The translations under genes and the position numbers were made by a program. A stretch of 64,000 nucleotides of DNA from Diphasiastrum complanatum (lineage: Eukaryota; Streptophyta; Lycopodiopsida; Lycopodiales; Lycopodiaceae), in contig MU832004.1 in assembly GCA_029204225.1 (NCBI GenBank), forward strand, positions 1-64,000, read 5' to 3'. Of this stretch, positions 12,048-24,600 are shown in pieces (positions within the stretch are counted from its first letter, which is position 1; each line of letters starts with the position of its first letter). Under the pieces are notes generated by a model, which saw nothing but the letters and a program-made list of their open reading frames with translations, did not search any database and had not been told where the DNA came from.

Positions 12048-12770
12048 ATGTAGTTTAGTGGACCTTCCAGTTTATTGTCCTTGAATCGATACGAAAAATG
12101 TTTACTTTTTATGATTTGGCCTAAGAATTTTTTGCTCTGAGTCGTTCTCATCTTGTTGATGTGGAAGACTGAAAATATAGCAGCACTTGTTAGTTGAAAC
12201 ACATTTGACTTTGCATATCTTTAGGCATTTGAAATAAATCAACATTGAAACTTCGGATTGGTGCATAACATCTAATTATGTACCTTTCTATCAATCAACT
12301 TTGACTCGCCAAGAATTGTTTATGTCATTTCCACCAAACAACATTGGTGATAGATTAGCAGTATTGCTAGGAGGTTAGATTTTGCCTTCTAGAGAAACTT
12401 CTGAATCTAAACGAGAGCTTCCTACTATGGATATTGGCACTTCTATTATGCATGTAATTTAGTGGAACTTCTAGTTTATTGTCTCTGAATCGAAACCATA
12501 AATGTTCATTTTTTGTGATTTTGACCTAAGATTTTGTTAATAGCTCTATGTACTATGATGAGAAGACTCTTGTAATTGAATAATTGTGTGTATATTTATG
12601 TTCATTGACCAATAATTGTTATGAGTCATTCTCATCTTGTTAATGTCGAAGACTAAAAATATATAGTAACATTTGTTAGTTGAAATACATGTGACATTGC
12701 ATATCATTAGACATTGGAGATAAAATCAACATGTAAACTTCAAATTGGTGCATAACGTCTAACTATTTAC
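12048..12770. repeat. Diverged direct duplication of about 240-320 bp
   Basis: Copy 1 (about 12048-12290) and copy 2 (about 12447-12770) both run from GCATGTA(G/A)TTTAGTGGA through TCATTCTCATCTTGTT (or GTCG-TTCTCATC) to GGTGCATAAC(A/G)TCTAA. Copy 2 has an extra segment of roughly 80-90 bp (near 12537-12620, TCTATGTACTATGATGAG onward) between the two matching halves. About 150 bp of unique sequence separates the copies. Confidence 0.75.
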
Positions 12771-12985
12771 CATTCCAAGTACGTAATGAATACCTTGTGA
12801 CTCTTGTGCCCATTATTTGAACAGATTTTACATAGATTTTTCACAGAGGTGATGCGCATTCTGCCCTACGCATCTGTATATATGCCATGTGGCACGTCCA
12901 GAGTGGCCAGTCAAAGTCAAATTGCTTATTATGTTTCATAATGTACATGTGAAAAACGTCAAGGTACTATTATGAAATAGAATGC

Positions 12986-13079
12986 GCCGGGCAGAGGACA
13001 TTCTACCCGGGTCAGCCCCTCCGAGCGTCACCTAAAAACTTTTGAAAATCCTTACCGGGTAGAAAGTCCTCTGCCCGGC
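12986..13079. repeat. Near-perfect 25-bp inverted repeat with 44-bp loop
   Basis: The left arm 12986-13010 and right arm 13055-13079 are reverse complements with a single mismatch (GCCGGGCAGAGGAC, then A or T, then TTCTACCCGG). Each arm is itself partly palindromic (CCGGG...CCCGG). The GC-rich arms stand out from AT-rich surroundings. No coding explanation is seen. It could be the termini of a small foldback element. Confidence 0.8.
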
Positions 13080-13379
13080 AACTTCCATAATACGTAAAAT
13101 TGTTTTGCTTTTTCATGAAGAAAAAGGTGGTGCCTCACTGAACAGAATTTTTGCACCTCTTTTTTTTTCCAAAATATTTTGCATGCACTTTCCGGGATGA
13201 GGAAGGCACATGTAACAAAAAATTTACAGCAAAAAGATGGGAAAAAAAAAAAAGTAAACAAAGTTTTCACGCCACAGAAGGTCACACCCTCAGCCGTTCC
13301 GCAATGCGAAAGGCCTTCGGCCTCGGGTTTACATTTTTTTATTATACTGGAAGGTTCATGTAAAAAAAATATACTTATT

Positions 13380-13580
13380 TTTATGTTTACTGGAAGGTGC
13401 ATGTAAAAAGAAAAATTGCGGCAAAAAAGAACACAAAAAAAAAATGTAAGAAATGAAATTATGACAAGGAAGGCTCCTTCCTCAGACCCTTACTGGAAAG
13501 TGCATGTAAAAAAATAAAAAAGGACACCAAAAAAATGTAAAAAATGAAATTACGACAAGGAAGGCCCTTTCCTCGGGGCC
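13380..13580. repeat. Two-copy tandem repeat, about 100-bp unit, A-rich
   Basis: Each unit begins TTACTGGAA(G/A)GTGCATGTAAAAA. It continues through an A-rich stretch to AATGAAATTA(T/C)GACAAGGAAGG and ends in CCTTCC and CCTC. A partial earlier copy (ATACTGGAAGGTTCATG) lies near 13343. Confidence 0.75.
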
Positions 13581-15617
13581 CTTCCGCCTGGGGACAGGCT
13601 TTGGTTTAAAAGGATAAATGAAGTGTCAAGTGTCAAGTGTCAAGGTGCTACTTAATGTGAGGTTTTTCTTACTAAGGGAAGGGTGGCAGGTTCATGTTTT
13701 TCTTCTTGTGACTTAATGTGTTTGTTGTGACTTTGCTTGGAACTAGCACCTGCCATATGTTAAATTCTTGCAGATGTGAACAGTCCTGGCCGGTTCACGG
13801 ATATGAGTTGTCCAATGCCAGACCTTTGGCCATCCACACCCATTTGCACTTGAGGGCAAATAACAGTCGCACCTTATATTAAGCAATTTTCTGAACAGGG
13901 TTTTCTATGAAATTTTTTGAGGCATTGTTTCGTTGACCAGGTTAAGCAATATAATATTGCAGGTCACCAGTGATGTGCTGCAATTCGATTGGTCCAAGCT
14001 TAAATGCCTCGGGGTTCTGCATTGGACGTGCAAGGGAGGGAAGTAGGCCCCTTGTACAACTGGCCTAGAATAGGAACCAGACTTCCTTACTTCTAAACAG
14101 CCAAGCTTTGTGCATAGAAATACAGAGGTACAGCCTCAATGATCGACCTTAAGTGTGGTGGAAGGCCCGAGGCCCACGGGCCTTCCAGGACGTAATGCCA
14201 TCTCTGAAATGTTTTTTGTCTCATAAGGACAGAATCGCTGATGCTGTCACTTGAGGATGAGACTTTTGGACAAAACTAATGGTTATTTCACTTGCGGCAA
14301 ATTTTACCTCTGGAGGGAGGTACATCTAAAATACAAATAAAAATTGAAGACTTGGCATTCCACAGATGTCAATCATCTCATAGTCTCTTGTATAAAAAAT
14401 GCGCACTTTCTTTTCTTAGGGCATCCAACGAAAAACTTGAAGATGGGTCTACATTATTTAGACGGACTCGTCATCTCCATGACCTTTTTGAACCTCCCTC
14501 TCAGTTGAAACGTATATCCAGAAGTAGGCAACTTCTAGACCTAAAAATGCTCATGCCAGAAAATGGTTGCAATCAGCAACTTTTCTCCATACAAACCAAC
14601 CCAGAATAGGAACTTGCAGGGTGTCAATGAGAGGGGAAAGGAATAAAGACAATGGATATTAAGATGCAAATGCTGCAAGAGATATGCGACAGATGTGGGC
14701 ATTGGAGCAAAAATATCACCACCTAGTTACAATAGTAGATCTATATTTGCTGCTTTGAAACAAACAGCGCGCAAGCTGTTGACGATGTACTAGGGCTTGT
14801 TACAGCTTCCAAATATAACTACTATGTTTTTCAAAAATTTGTATAATTGTAGCAGATAGCAGAATCCTGCACCAGCTAGACTGCTTAGAAGAAGCATTGT
14901 CAGATTGACATATCTTCCTGGAGAGGTGCTTTTTTGGTCCGCATGTTGAATAGTCAGAGCGAACACACTTGGGGTATGTACTTATGGCCCAGTTCTGATG
15001 TTCAGTACTAATTCATCCATATAGACTCATTATCCTTCTCATGCTTGACTCCAACCAAAGAATAAGAACCACTTGCTAGCTTAAAATCTAGGAATAAGAA
15101 TCAAAAGAATTTGCGAGTATTAAGAATAATAATGCGTTATATCACATAATCCATTGAAACAATGCAGGAAAATTGTCCTGATCTACATGTCCTCTTGATT
15201 TCTACATACAGCTTTAGCTGGTCATTTGCCAGAAAGCATCCCACTCATCCAATTGGTCCTATCCCCTCAGCTCATAAGTTCTGCAATACCTTTTGAGTTG
15301 CCCAGAACTCTCGAGTAATCTCACTATGCAAACCCAATAATAGAAAATGTCACCCTGGAACCAGCACATCAAAAAGGAGTTGTGAGTAGCTTGATTCACA
15401 GAAGAAGCAGTCAGGGTGTCTGCTATTTAGCCCATCCTGCCTGCTTTCGCTTTCTTTGCTTTGGACCTCCACTCCCATAGCCGGCGTTTCTGCTGCAGAG
15501 AGATGCTAGTCGTAACTCGTTCCATGACTGCAGTTTAATGAAATACTCAGGATCCAGTTCATCGCACATCAAGAGAGACGCAATGCGAATAGCCTGACTT
15601 TGAACTCAAATTGAATC
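13581..15617. other. Intergenic stretch downstream of the GAUT gene
   Basis: I found no recognisable coding sequence. The direct triplet AAGTGTC-AAGTGTC-AAGTGTC occurs at 13621-13643. A perfect 10-bp inverted repeat GGAAGGCCCG/CGGGCCTTCC occurs at 14160-14186. The right end, just before 15617, must contain the 3' untranslated region of the GAUT-like gene. An open frame of 105 codons at 14292-14609 (+) has no domain that I recognise. Confidence 0.45.
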
Positions 15618-18600
15618 TCACAAATTGACATTGCATTGCTGCAGAAAAGGTTCATCAAGCTTCACATAGCGCCTCCAGTAATGTTTGTATTTTTCCATGC
15701 CTATCTCTAACCAAGGCTTCATATTGCCATTGTAATGGATAACTGCTGCATTTTCAATCTCCTTTGAGCTGACCAAGGCGCTGTATCCCAGGCCCAATAC
15801 ATGCCAATGCTTTTCCAAAGAAAATGTTAAGTTGTAGAATGTCAGTAGACCAGCAGGTAGCGTGCCCAGCCTCCATAACATTCTGTCCTCATTCTGAGAA
15901 AAAAAAAAAGAATTCAGAGCTTAGAAAAAAATGGAATGCTATCTTAGATGAAAAAGTAGAAAGCAAATCTACTAACCTTTTCCTGCCATTTGTGATAAAT
16001 GCCTGTAATATCCATCTTTTTCCACTGCTGCAGATCAAAGACATTCATTCCATAGGCCCATCCACAAGCATTTGGATCAAATTGCTTCGAGATAAGTGGA
16101 TTTGAGAAGTTCAGGTATTTGTCAAAGCGATGAAAGCTTGCTCCGCATGTCTCAACAGCACCGTTGACTTTCCCACGCATATCTATACTCCAAAGTGGAG
16201 TTAAATCTTTTTGAACAACAATGTCATCATCCAGAAATAATATCTTGTCCAATTTTGGATAAATATGTGGAAGATAGAAGCGTAGATGGTTGAGCATGGA
16301 TAAGTATTTTGGATTTCGAAATTTAAGACCAGGAGCAAGGTGCTCTGGTTGGTTGGCTTTGAAATAATACTCTCTCATAGCAGCAGATTCAAGCTGCCGT
16401 AAAACAGGACTATACGATGAGTTCAACCATGTGAAGCTGTCTACATTTTCAATATGTATTGTTGCCTTCCCAGGCGGATTCTTAAGAAACCACATGTTCA
16501 TAGCTCCATAATTCAATCTGTCAGTGACTACATGGAACACATGTTTTTCAGGATCCTGTCCACAATCACAATTGTTCCCCGTGAACAAGTGCATACATCT
16601 GTCAAGTGCATTGTACAAACTTGTACTCACTGCACCAATTTTATACTAGCAGATATATATGCTGTGTGAAGCCTGAAACACTGCTACTATTATTGAGCAC
16701 CTGATTAAGCCATCTTTGTAAAAAAACAACAGTGTCTGACTACAATCAAAATCAACAGGAAATGATGCATAGTATACCATTGCATGAAACACGGTGGAGT
16801 TCACGACGACACCTGCTGCCAGAACATTGTCGGAAAATAGTGCATAATGGTAGAGAGTGGGATCTTCCAAATTGCCCTGATTAGGCAATTTGTGTTCATG
16901 TGATGCCAGCAAATAATACTCCACAGTTAATCGCATTGATAAACAGTGAAGGCCTTTAGGGATAGTTTTTGCAGCCAGTTGACTCAAAAATAAGCTTTCT
17001 TTCCTTAGACTCCTTGATGTTTCCTCCTCCATGTGCAGGAGGAGTTTCATCTTCTCTACCATTTCGGTACAGTCATATAGTTGATCGTCTGCTTTAGCCA
17101 TAATATACTCCATTAACTTTACCCTTTCAGGCACACTGCAGCAACACAAGATCACACAGTTGAAGTCTAAACGCAATGACTGATCAATAAATGCAGTTTA
17201 TACATATCAAACCACAGGAGAAATATCTTGGGGTCATTTGGTAGCTTTAGGAGTAATTCATAAAATAGTCTCAAGTGCATTGTAGCAAGTGCAATGAAAC
17301 AGAGTTATGAGGCTTTTAATTTTACCTGCCAGGAAGCTGAGTGTCAGTTGTAGCATCCCCTAAAGCATCCTGACAGTCTTTGATCACAAATCTTAGGTCA
17401 CGCAGAAGTTTACCATCATGGTGAGCCTGAGCTATTGCTGCATAAGCCTTGGCTTTGATAAGCAGATCCCTCATACTTTTAACTTGAGAATCTGGGCTTT
17501 CATTCTTTTGTTGCTTTGAAGGCAGATATTGAACTCCAGTCGATAGTCTCACTTGCCTTGGAACAGCATTTCCAGCCTTGGAAGCTTTCTTTTCCTGCAT
17601 TGAAGCTTTGTTAGAACATTAAGCATTGTAATGCCCTCCTTCGGAAGAAGGTGTCATCACAATCATGGGCAGTAGGTATACTGACTACACAAATGCTTTG
17701 GGGTTTGGGCCATCACTTAATATTTGACATTCTTAAGACTTTGTTCATCAGCATTTGGACCTTAGTACTTGTTTATTAGTGGCTATTCGCAGATGGCAGT
17801 TGGACAAGTGACAATCCTAACCCTTGTTTGGGCTCCAGAGCAGCATAAATAGCCTAATGCACCTCTTCTTTGTGCAATCATTACAAAAGTGGTCTTTCAG
17901 AATCGCTCTAATGTTACCTAAGAACAGATCAAACTTGGTCAATTAGCATCATTGATTCAAAAGTGCACTGTATAAGTAGATCAGCTTTTACATTGTCCTA
18001 TATCATTTGGTTAGCACGAATACATCCTCATATAATTCTACCGGTGTCATTGTGTGGATTGGTTTGGTTCATAACTTGGTACCATAGCATCCTTCTCAGT
18101 AAGGAGTTAGATTTGACAGACCCAACCATTATGGAAGTGCCTTGTGTGCTGGTTGTTGTAATGAACCAGCCAATTATTTGTTAGTGCTAATGCCACCCTA
18201 CGACAGTTTACTTCAAGCTAATCCTTCATAGCCATTCTGGAGTTCACATCAGCTCGGTGTGCTCGAATCCGCAAAGGACCGCCTGTGTAGGTGACATTGC
18301 AATACCTGAAAGTCCACCTCTTTGTACCTGAGCTGCCATATCCTCTTGAAAATGTCACATGCTCCCAAGCACGATCTCTTGCCTTCACCAAGACCTCGAA
18401 TCTTGATTATTCCCTAAAGCCTAAGTCACTCTTCTAACTTTCTTTTCACCTTCTTCAAAGTTCAAACTTCACTCCCTAAACTATCTCTCATCATTCACAC
18501 TCTCTCCCTAAATCCACAATGTGCATTCTCCCTCCCCTATCTACACTCTCCAAGTCCCTCAAGATCAAAGGCGCACTTCTCTCTCTCCCTAGACCTGAAA

Positions 18601-21600
18601 TGAATCGTAATCGGGCCATCGCTGGAAAATAGCCTGGAAACGATTCGGGTCCCCAGCCGATTCGAATCGGTTCAGAATCGCCGATTCTTTGCCTAAGAAT
18701 CGACAATTCGTGCAACTATAATCATCAAAAACTATAACTACTCTATCTCCCTCCTTAAATGAGAGCACGTGTCTCTTCAACTCAATATTAGGACACTTCT
18801 TAAATAGTCACTCATAGCTTAGAATTATATTTGTGTGCTAAATCTAAAACATGAAACTCAACTAATTCTCTATAAACTTGAATTAAAACTGCGAGCTTCG
18901 GTACTTTGACTTACCAAGTCTCCAACTCTGCTCTTGAAGCTAGACATGCTTTATATCTATGGTTATTGGCTTCAGTTTTCAGGCCGCTCTTTTGCACAAA
19001 ATGAGTACACTATTTTTTAATGTTCTAGGACCCCACACAGTACGAACAGCCTACTAAAGCTGCTCACAGCCACTGGATATTCAATACATCTCTAAGAATG
19101 TGCATGCAAAGTAAATGATTCACTATCAAAGAAGTGAAAAAAAAACATGTTCTGATGGATCTTAACCACGTGCAAGTGCAATCAGACCTCAAATCAACCT
19201 CATGCAATTACTGAAGGTTCTGATCTAGGCCAATATCAGCTCAAATCAACCTCATGCATTTACTGAAGGTTCTGATCTAGGACAATATCAGCTCTTACTG
19301 GTCATTTTTAGCCAAAAACCATCAGAATTTGACCACAACATAGTCAAGATCTAATATTGATGGCATAACTAGCATGCGATCATTGAAAACCTGTTATAAT
19401 GACTGAAAAACAGTAAGTACTTTCCTGAAAATCATTAACATACAGTACATTTGACGAATTTCAAGCTTAACCAGTGGATACTAGTCAAAACTAATGTAAA
19501 TTGCAGTTACAGCTATGGAGAAATTTCATAGCACTGATCATTAGGCTAAGAACGATCAAGATCCCAAGAAACCACTTACTTGGAGGTCTATGCTTTGTGT
19601 ATTTTTGTATGTTGCTTTTGGACTACCTGTTGTGACAACCTATATCCTATCCTCCAATATGTCCATTGACACAAGCACTTTTTCTCCTCATGAATAGAGT
19701 ATCTTTTAGATAGTTGTATTTGTAATTCTATTCACATTTCTTTATGACTAGCTATCAACAAAGCTATTGCTTGGGGCCTATTTTCTTTCTAGTTTTTAAG
19801 TTTTGCTGACATTGAGGGCACTGTTTTGAAGTTGAGTGTTTTGGACTCCTTAAACCCTAACCTTAGTCCACCCCAATCGCTGTTTTTATTGTACACAATC
19901 GGTGCCACTATATTACCGACTTTTTGAACAATGACCATCAAACCCTGAATGCTTCATATGTTAGTTCCCATCATCCCTTTGTCAACAACTTAAGTCTTCA
20001 CGATAAAATCCTTATCTCATAATCTTTTCAATTTTCAGCTGCAAAATCCTCACTAGTTGCCTCAAATTGTAAAAAGAGATTTCACTAATGCATCATAATT
20101 ATCCAACTTTTGCTGAAATATATTTATATGATAAAACACTAGCCACACACACACACAAGGAATTCAAGATGCAAAAGTCTCTCCAAGAAAGGATTAACGT
20201 ATTGAGAGAAACGACTCAACCTAAAATGTGGTGGTGAAACGTGTTCTTTCATATGTTCTCTACTTTCTTCTAACTGAGAGCTTTCAAGACTTCCTAAACT
20301 ACTACATTTCATGATCCTAGGAGAGGTAACTATCTCTAATTAACTTCCGCTATCCTCAAAACTGCCCAAGGCTCAAGATTTTGAGGCTTGCAACTGCATT
20401 TTTCCAACGACAGCATGCAAGACATATCTTCATGGATTTCATCTTGGACTACCAATCACTCAAAACCCCGTCCCTTGTGCATGCTGCTTTTGCTCATGTG
20501 GATTAACTGTCCACAATATGTTCATATGTTGGCAGTTGGCCGTAACAAAATTCCCTATGGAACAGCGTGCATGTTTATTCTCGTCTAACAAAATGTGTTG
20601 CATTGTTGGCCTAAATCTATACTGCATATTTGTTAAATATTTTGTGCAGTCGCAGAGCCAAACTATAGACCATAGAAAAAAAAAGGAGGTTTTCTACTGC
20701 TTTACACCAGTGAATGCACATGGATTAAGCATTTCTTTTGGAGCGGCTACTTCTACAACATTCAAATTCAGGCATAGCATGATGTCCCTTGGGCATAATC
20801 ATCTTCACCGCATATCAGCACATCTGCATCCCTCCCTTCATTTACTATTACTGACAGCAGAGCACCATATTTTGAGGTGGAGAGTTACAGCCGTTAACCT
20901 GGCAATTCCCTGGGCCTAGGTTAGTGTAACACTAGTTGTTATCATTTAGCTGTACAATTACGCTTTGGGCATTAGGCCGCATTAAACATATTATTGAAGG
21001 CATTTTCTAATTAGCAGCCAGACCGTATTACTTGGTCATTTGTTAATCACAGATGGTACTTGGTCCCTGGCAGTCAGTCAGAATCCTAACCGAGCAGTAT
21101 AAATAAACTAATGCACCCCATTTTTTGGTTGGCAAAAATTTGAATGGTCTACTAGCAGCGCTCCAGAGTAAGCAAAAGTATAGATTAGCTCTAGATATCT
21201 ACCGTTATTGATTTAGCAGTATATCTGATCATTACATCAGCTTTACATTGTTTTACAGTCATGTGATCACCATGATTACGTTCATCATGTGGACTGGTTT
21301 ATGATAGTCAAACATCACCTGAAGGAGGCTACTCAACAGAGCATGTAGTTGGCCACGTATCAATCATAGTGATTTTTTGAAATTGGAAAGCATAGTACCT
21401 GATGTTGTAGCTAACAGTTTTGTTACTTGCACATAGAAAGTTGAAAAGTCAGAAATAAGACTATAACATCCTTAAGCTTCAGTATTGGACTTAATAGCAT
21501 ATTTTCACTTGTGACACAATCGATACCTAGACGTATTGGAAAATGATACTTTTGGAAGACTATCCAGTTCGTTAGCACCTTTTCTGTTTTAAATGGGCAA

Positions 21601-24600
21601 GGGGGAACTTCCTCAAATAAGATTGCTCATAGAGATTATTGATCATTTATGGTACCCGCACAAAAATGTCCTAATGAGGTATTTACCTTTCTGGTTTGAC
21701 GAGCAGAAACATTGCGTGCCTGTCGTGCAACTTGAGGTTTGGTAACAGCATTCTTGGCTGCAAAAAATCACAGTTTTGGTATCTTTCTGATTTATAAATA
21801 GCAATCTGAAGAGAAAAAGGAACAGCAAAGTTCAAGGTCACTGGATCACCTGTGGAGCTATTTGTTGATACAAGTGGGTTGGCACCTGCATCAACTTTCA
21901 TTCCAATCATTTGCACATGATCTTGGGATATATTTTCGGCTGATGGTAGAGTAAGCAAGTTTAATTGGTCATCCCCAGTGGTGTTATCATTCTGCTGAAA
22001 GATAATCTCGTGAGATTCAGGAGAAGACACGCCTGCCTGCTTTATTTGCAACAACTTTCCACCTTCAGCTGGATTCTGACCTCTTGATCCTTTGTTGGCT
22101 GATTCATCTGTCCGTAGGCCCTGCTGTTGCTGCATGTCTGTTGCTTTGTAATCTTTAGTGGACACATTTCTCTGCCATTTGCATTCAATGGACGGACAGG
22201 CTTGTTGAATCAGTTTGAGTAATGAAACAACATTCCTGGCTAATATAGAGCAGCTAATGAAGTGTATATGTCAAAGTTCCATCCTACCTGGGTGTAGTTC
22301 TGTCGGCTTATGTCGAGCACTTGTTCCTTGACAAGCAAAGATGACAAATCTTTTCCTCCAACTATGTTCAAGTTCAATTGTCCATTGTCCTCATCTTTGG
22401 ATGAGAAGACACTCAGTACCTGCAGACAACAAGAAACCACTATCATAGGTGTTTCACTAAAGCTAAATGCCTGAGAAATGTTTAACTTGTCGCCAGTTAA
22501 CATCAAATCATTAACAATGAGCAGAAAACTGCTGATGTCAAAGCGCAATGATTTTGGGGGCTGCAGCTTTTCTTTGGGTTTTCAGTCAATCTGCAATGCT
22601 CGTAAAAATTCACATCATTTGGAAACAGATTCCTCCCAGAAATATAATTAGGTGGGTTTATCACTTCTTTTGGTAGGTTGACATCTTGCAATATGCCTTA
22701 TAGTTAAGAATGCATATATTTTGGAACTTGGTGCTTCCCTTTTCACTTTAAAAGTATTGTTTTTTTCCTGAAATGTTTTAATTTCTAAGCTTGCCACGAA
22801 GGCTTAATTAGTGAAGGGGGGTCTCATGCATTTTCTCGACTCGCCTTCCTTTGGAATATACCATAGCCGCAGCCCCATGATCCAGAACGTGATCCGGATT
22901 GTATTCCAGATGGAGATCAGGATCATGATCTGGAAATTAGGGATAGGGTTTTCAGAACGCAAAAAAAGAAATTTATTTTTGCTCAAAATTCTCAATTTTA
23001 GGGTTTGGTATTTTCACATTTTAACACACTATTGAGGATCTGTTCATCTCAGTGTTTTCATTACATATAATCGTTGAGTGGTCCCGACTCTATTGTATTG
23101 CAATCTCCAACCACAAGTCGGTGCCATTTTTAGGGTCTCAAGCCATAGAAACAGGTTCATTTGCTCCTCTCTCTATTAAGTTGGCTACTATTTGTTACAA
23201 AAGAAATCGATTAGTAAAAAGATTATATTTGGGAGTTTTCTGTTGCACAGTTTTCTTTCCAGGTAGAATGCGTATTTAAACACAACTAGTGCTTCTTTGC
23301 TGTATTTTTATACAGATTGTGAAGGATTTCGGCAGATTTGTTAGATGTCTTAATTACATTCACCAACATTTATTTCAGGGAGCTTAAGTATATTTCTCTC
23401 CTCGTTAAACCTATTTTAGCATTAGTGGACATTATTGTACAGTTTGAAGCTCTTTGAGGATGTTGTAGTTCACTATGGTCAAGAGATATATCAAGGTCAC
23501 ACATTCTGATCAAGCATATCATTGACTATTTGTTTTTCGCTTTTCCATAAAAATTAAAAGAAAAAACTTGCAATCCAAGTTGCAGATCACTGACGATCTG
23601 GAACGTGTGTATTCTGGACCTTTTTTGCAGCAGATCACAATCTGCAGCAGCAATATACATATTCATTCTGCACATCCATCCAGCTTGGATTTATAAATAG
23701 TGTTAATCACATGTATAATGTGATTATACATCTAGAATCTACTTGAGTTTGTCTACTTATTTAGCAGATACAGAAGATTGCAAATTAAGGCTTTTGTGGC
23801 ATGCAATATGTCACTTCATATCATGTGAGATATAGATACATTCTGTGTTACTGGGGGCTGCTTTCTTTTCATGCAAAGCTATTTACTTGAAAATGGAGAA
23901 TACTTTCAGGAAAAGCCCTCAAATTATAATCAATGTCAAAATTGTTCCTATTCTTTCTCCTTGCTCTCCAGTACCTCACATTCCTCTAAGCTCTTGTTCT
24001 AGCTATCCGAGAGAAGTGGCTTGACAAGTGGAATTTCTTCCCTCACATTCCTCTAAGCTCTCGTTCTAGCTATATGAGAGAAGTGGCTTGACAAGTGGAA
24101 TTTCTTCCTGTGAGAAGTAATGCAAAATATAGCTTGATTGGGCCAAATTTCATGTACATAATGTCATTACACATGTGTGGAGCATGTTCCCATGTGTGAA
24201 GTATAGGTCCAAAGTAGCTTGTACATAATCTCAAGAGCCATTAAGGCAAACAGTCAAGTTTTATAGCCAAAGGGCAAAATTTCCAATTTCTAGCTTTTTT
24301 CAAGAGGTGCAATTTCATTGGTTGGCCTTGGATGAGGTTGAGACTTTATGAGTGGCAAAAGTACAAATGTGGTTACTATCTCACACATGTGAAACAGGTC
24401 AGCTCAGCTTGGGCTCCCTCCTTTTTGTATGTACTCCAAATTGGAGCTCATTTGGTTAAGTGAATAATCAAGAGGATAAGTGAAATTTGCATCAAGCTTG
24501 TGTCTCTCTCTATTTACATGCAATTTTTGTGATCCAATGCTTCAATCAATGTTAGTACTTTGTGCTCAAGTCTTTGTCCGTACAGGAGGCTGAATTTCGG

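Noticed and set aside
13052-13402. Minus-strand open frame of 116 codons
   Set aside because: It overlaps the inverted repeat and A-rich tandem repeats, is Phe/Lys-rich by composition, and has no recognisable domain.
14292-14609. Plus-strand open frame of 105 codons
   Set aside because: No motif, no neighbouring exon signals and ordinary intergenic composition. It may be chance.
20388-20919. Coding exon inside GAUT intron 6
   Set aside because: The open frames there have no similarity that I recognise, and inserting them would break the in-frame join between exons 6 and 7.
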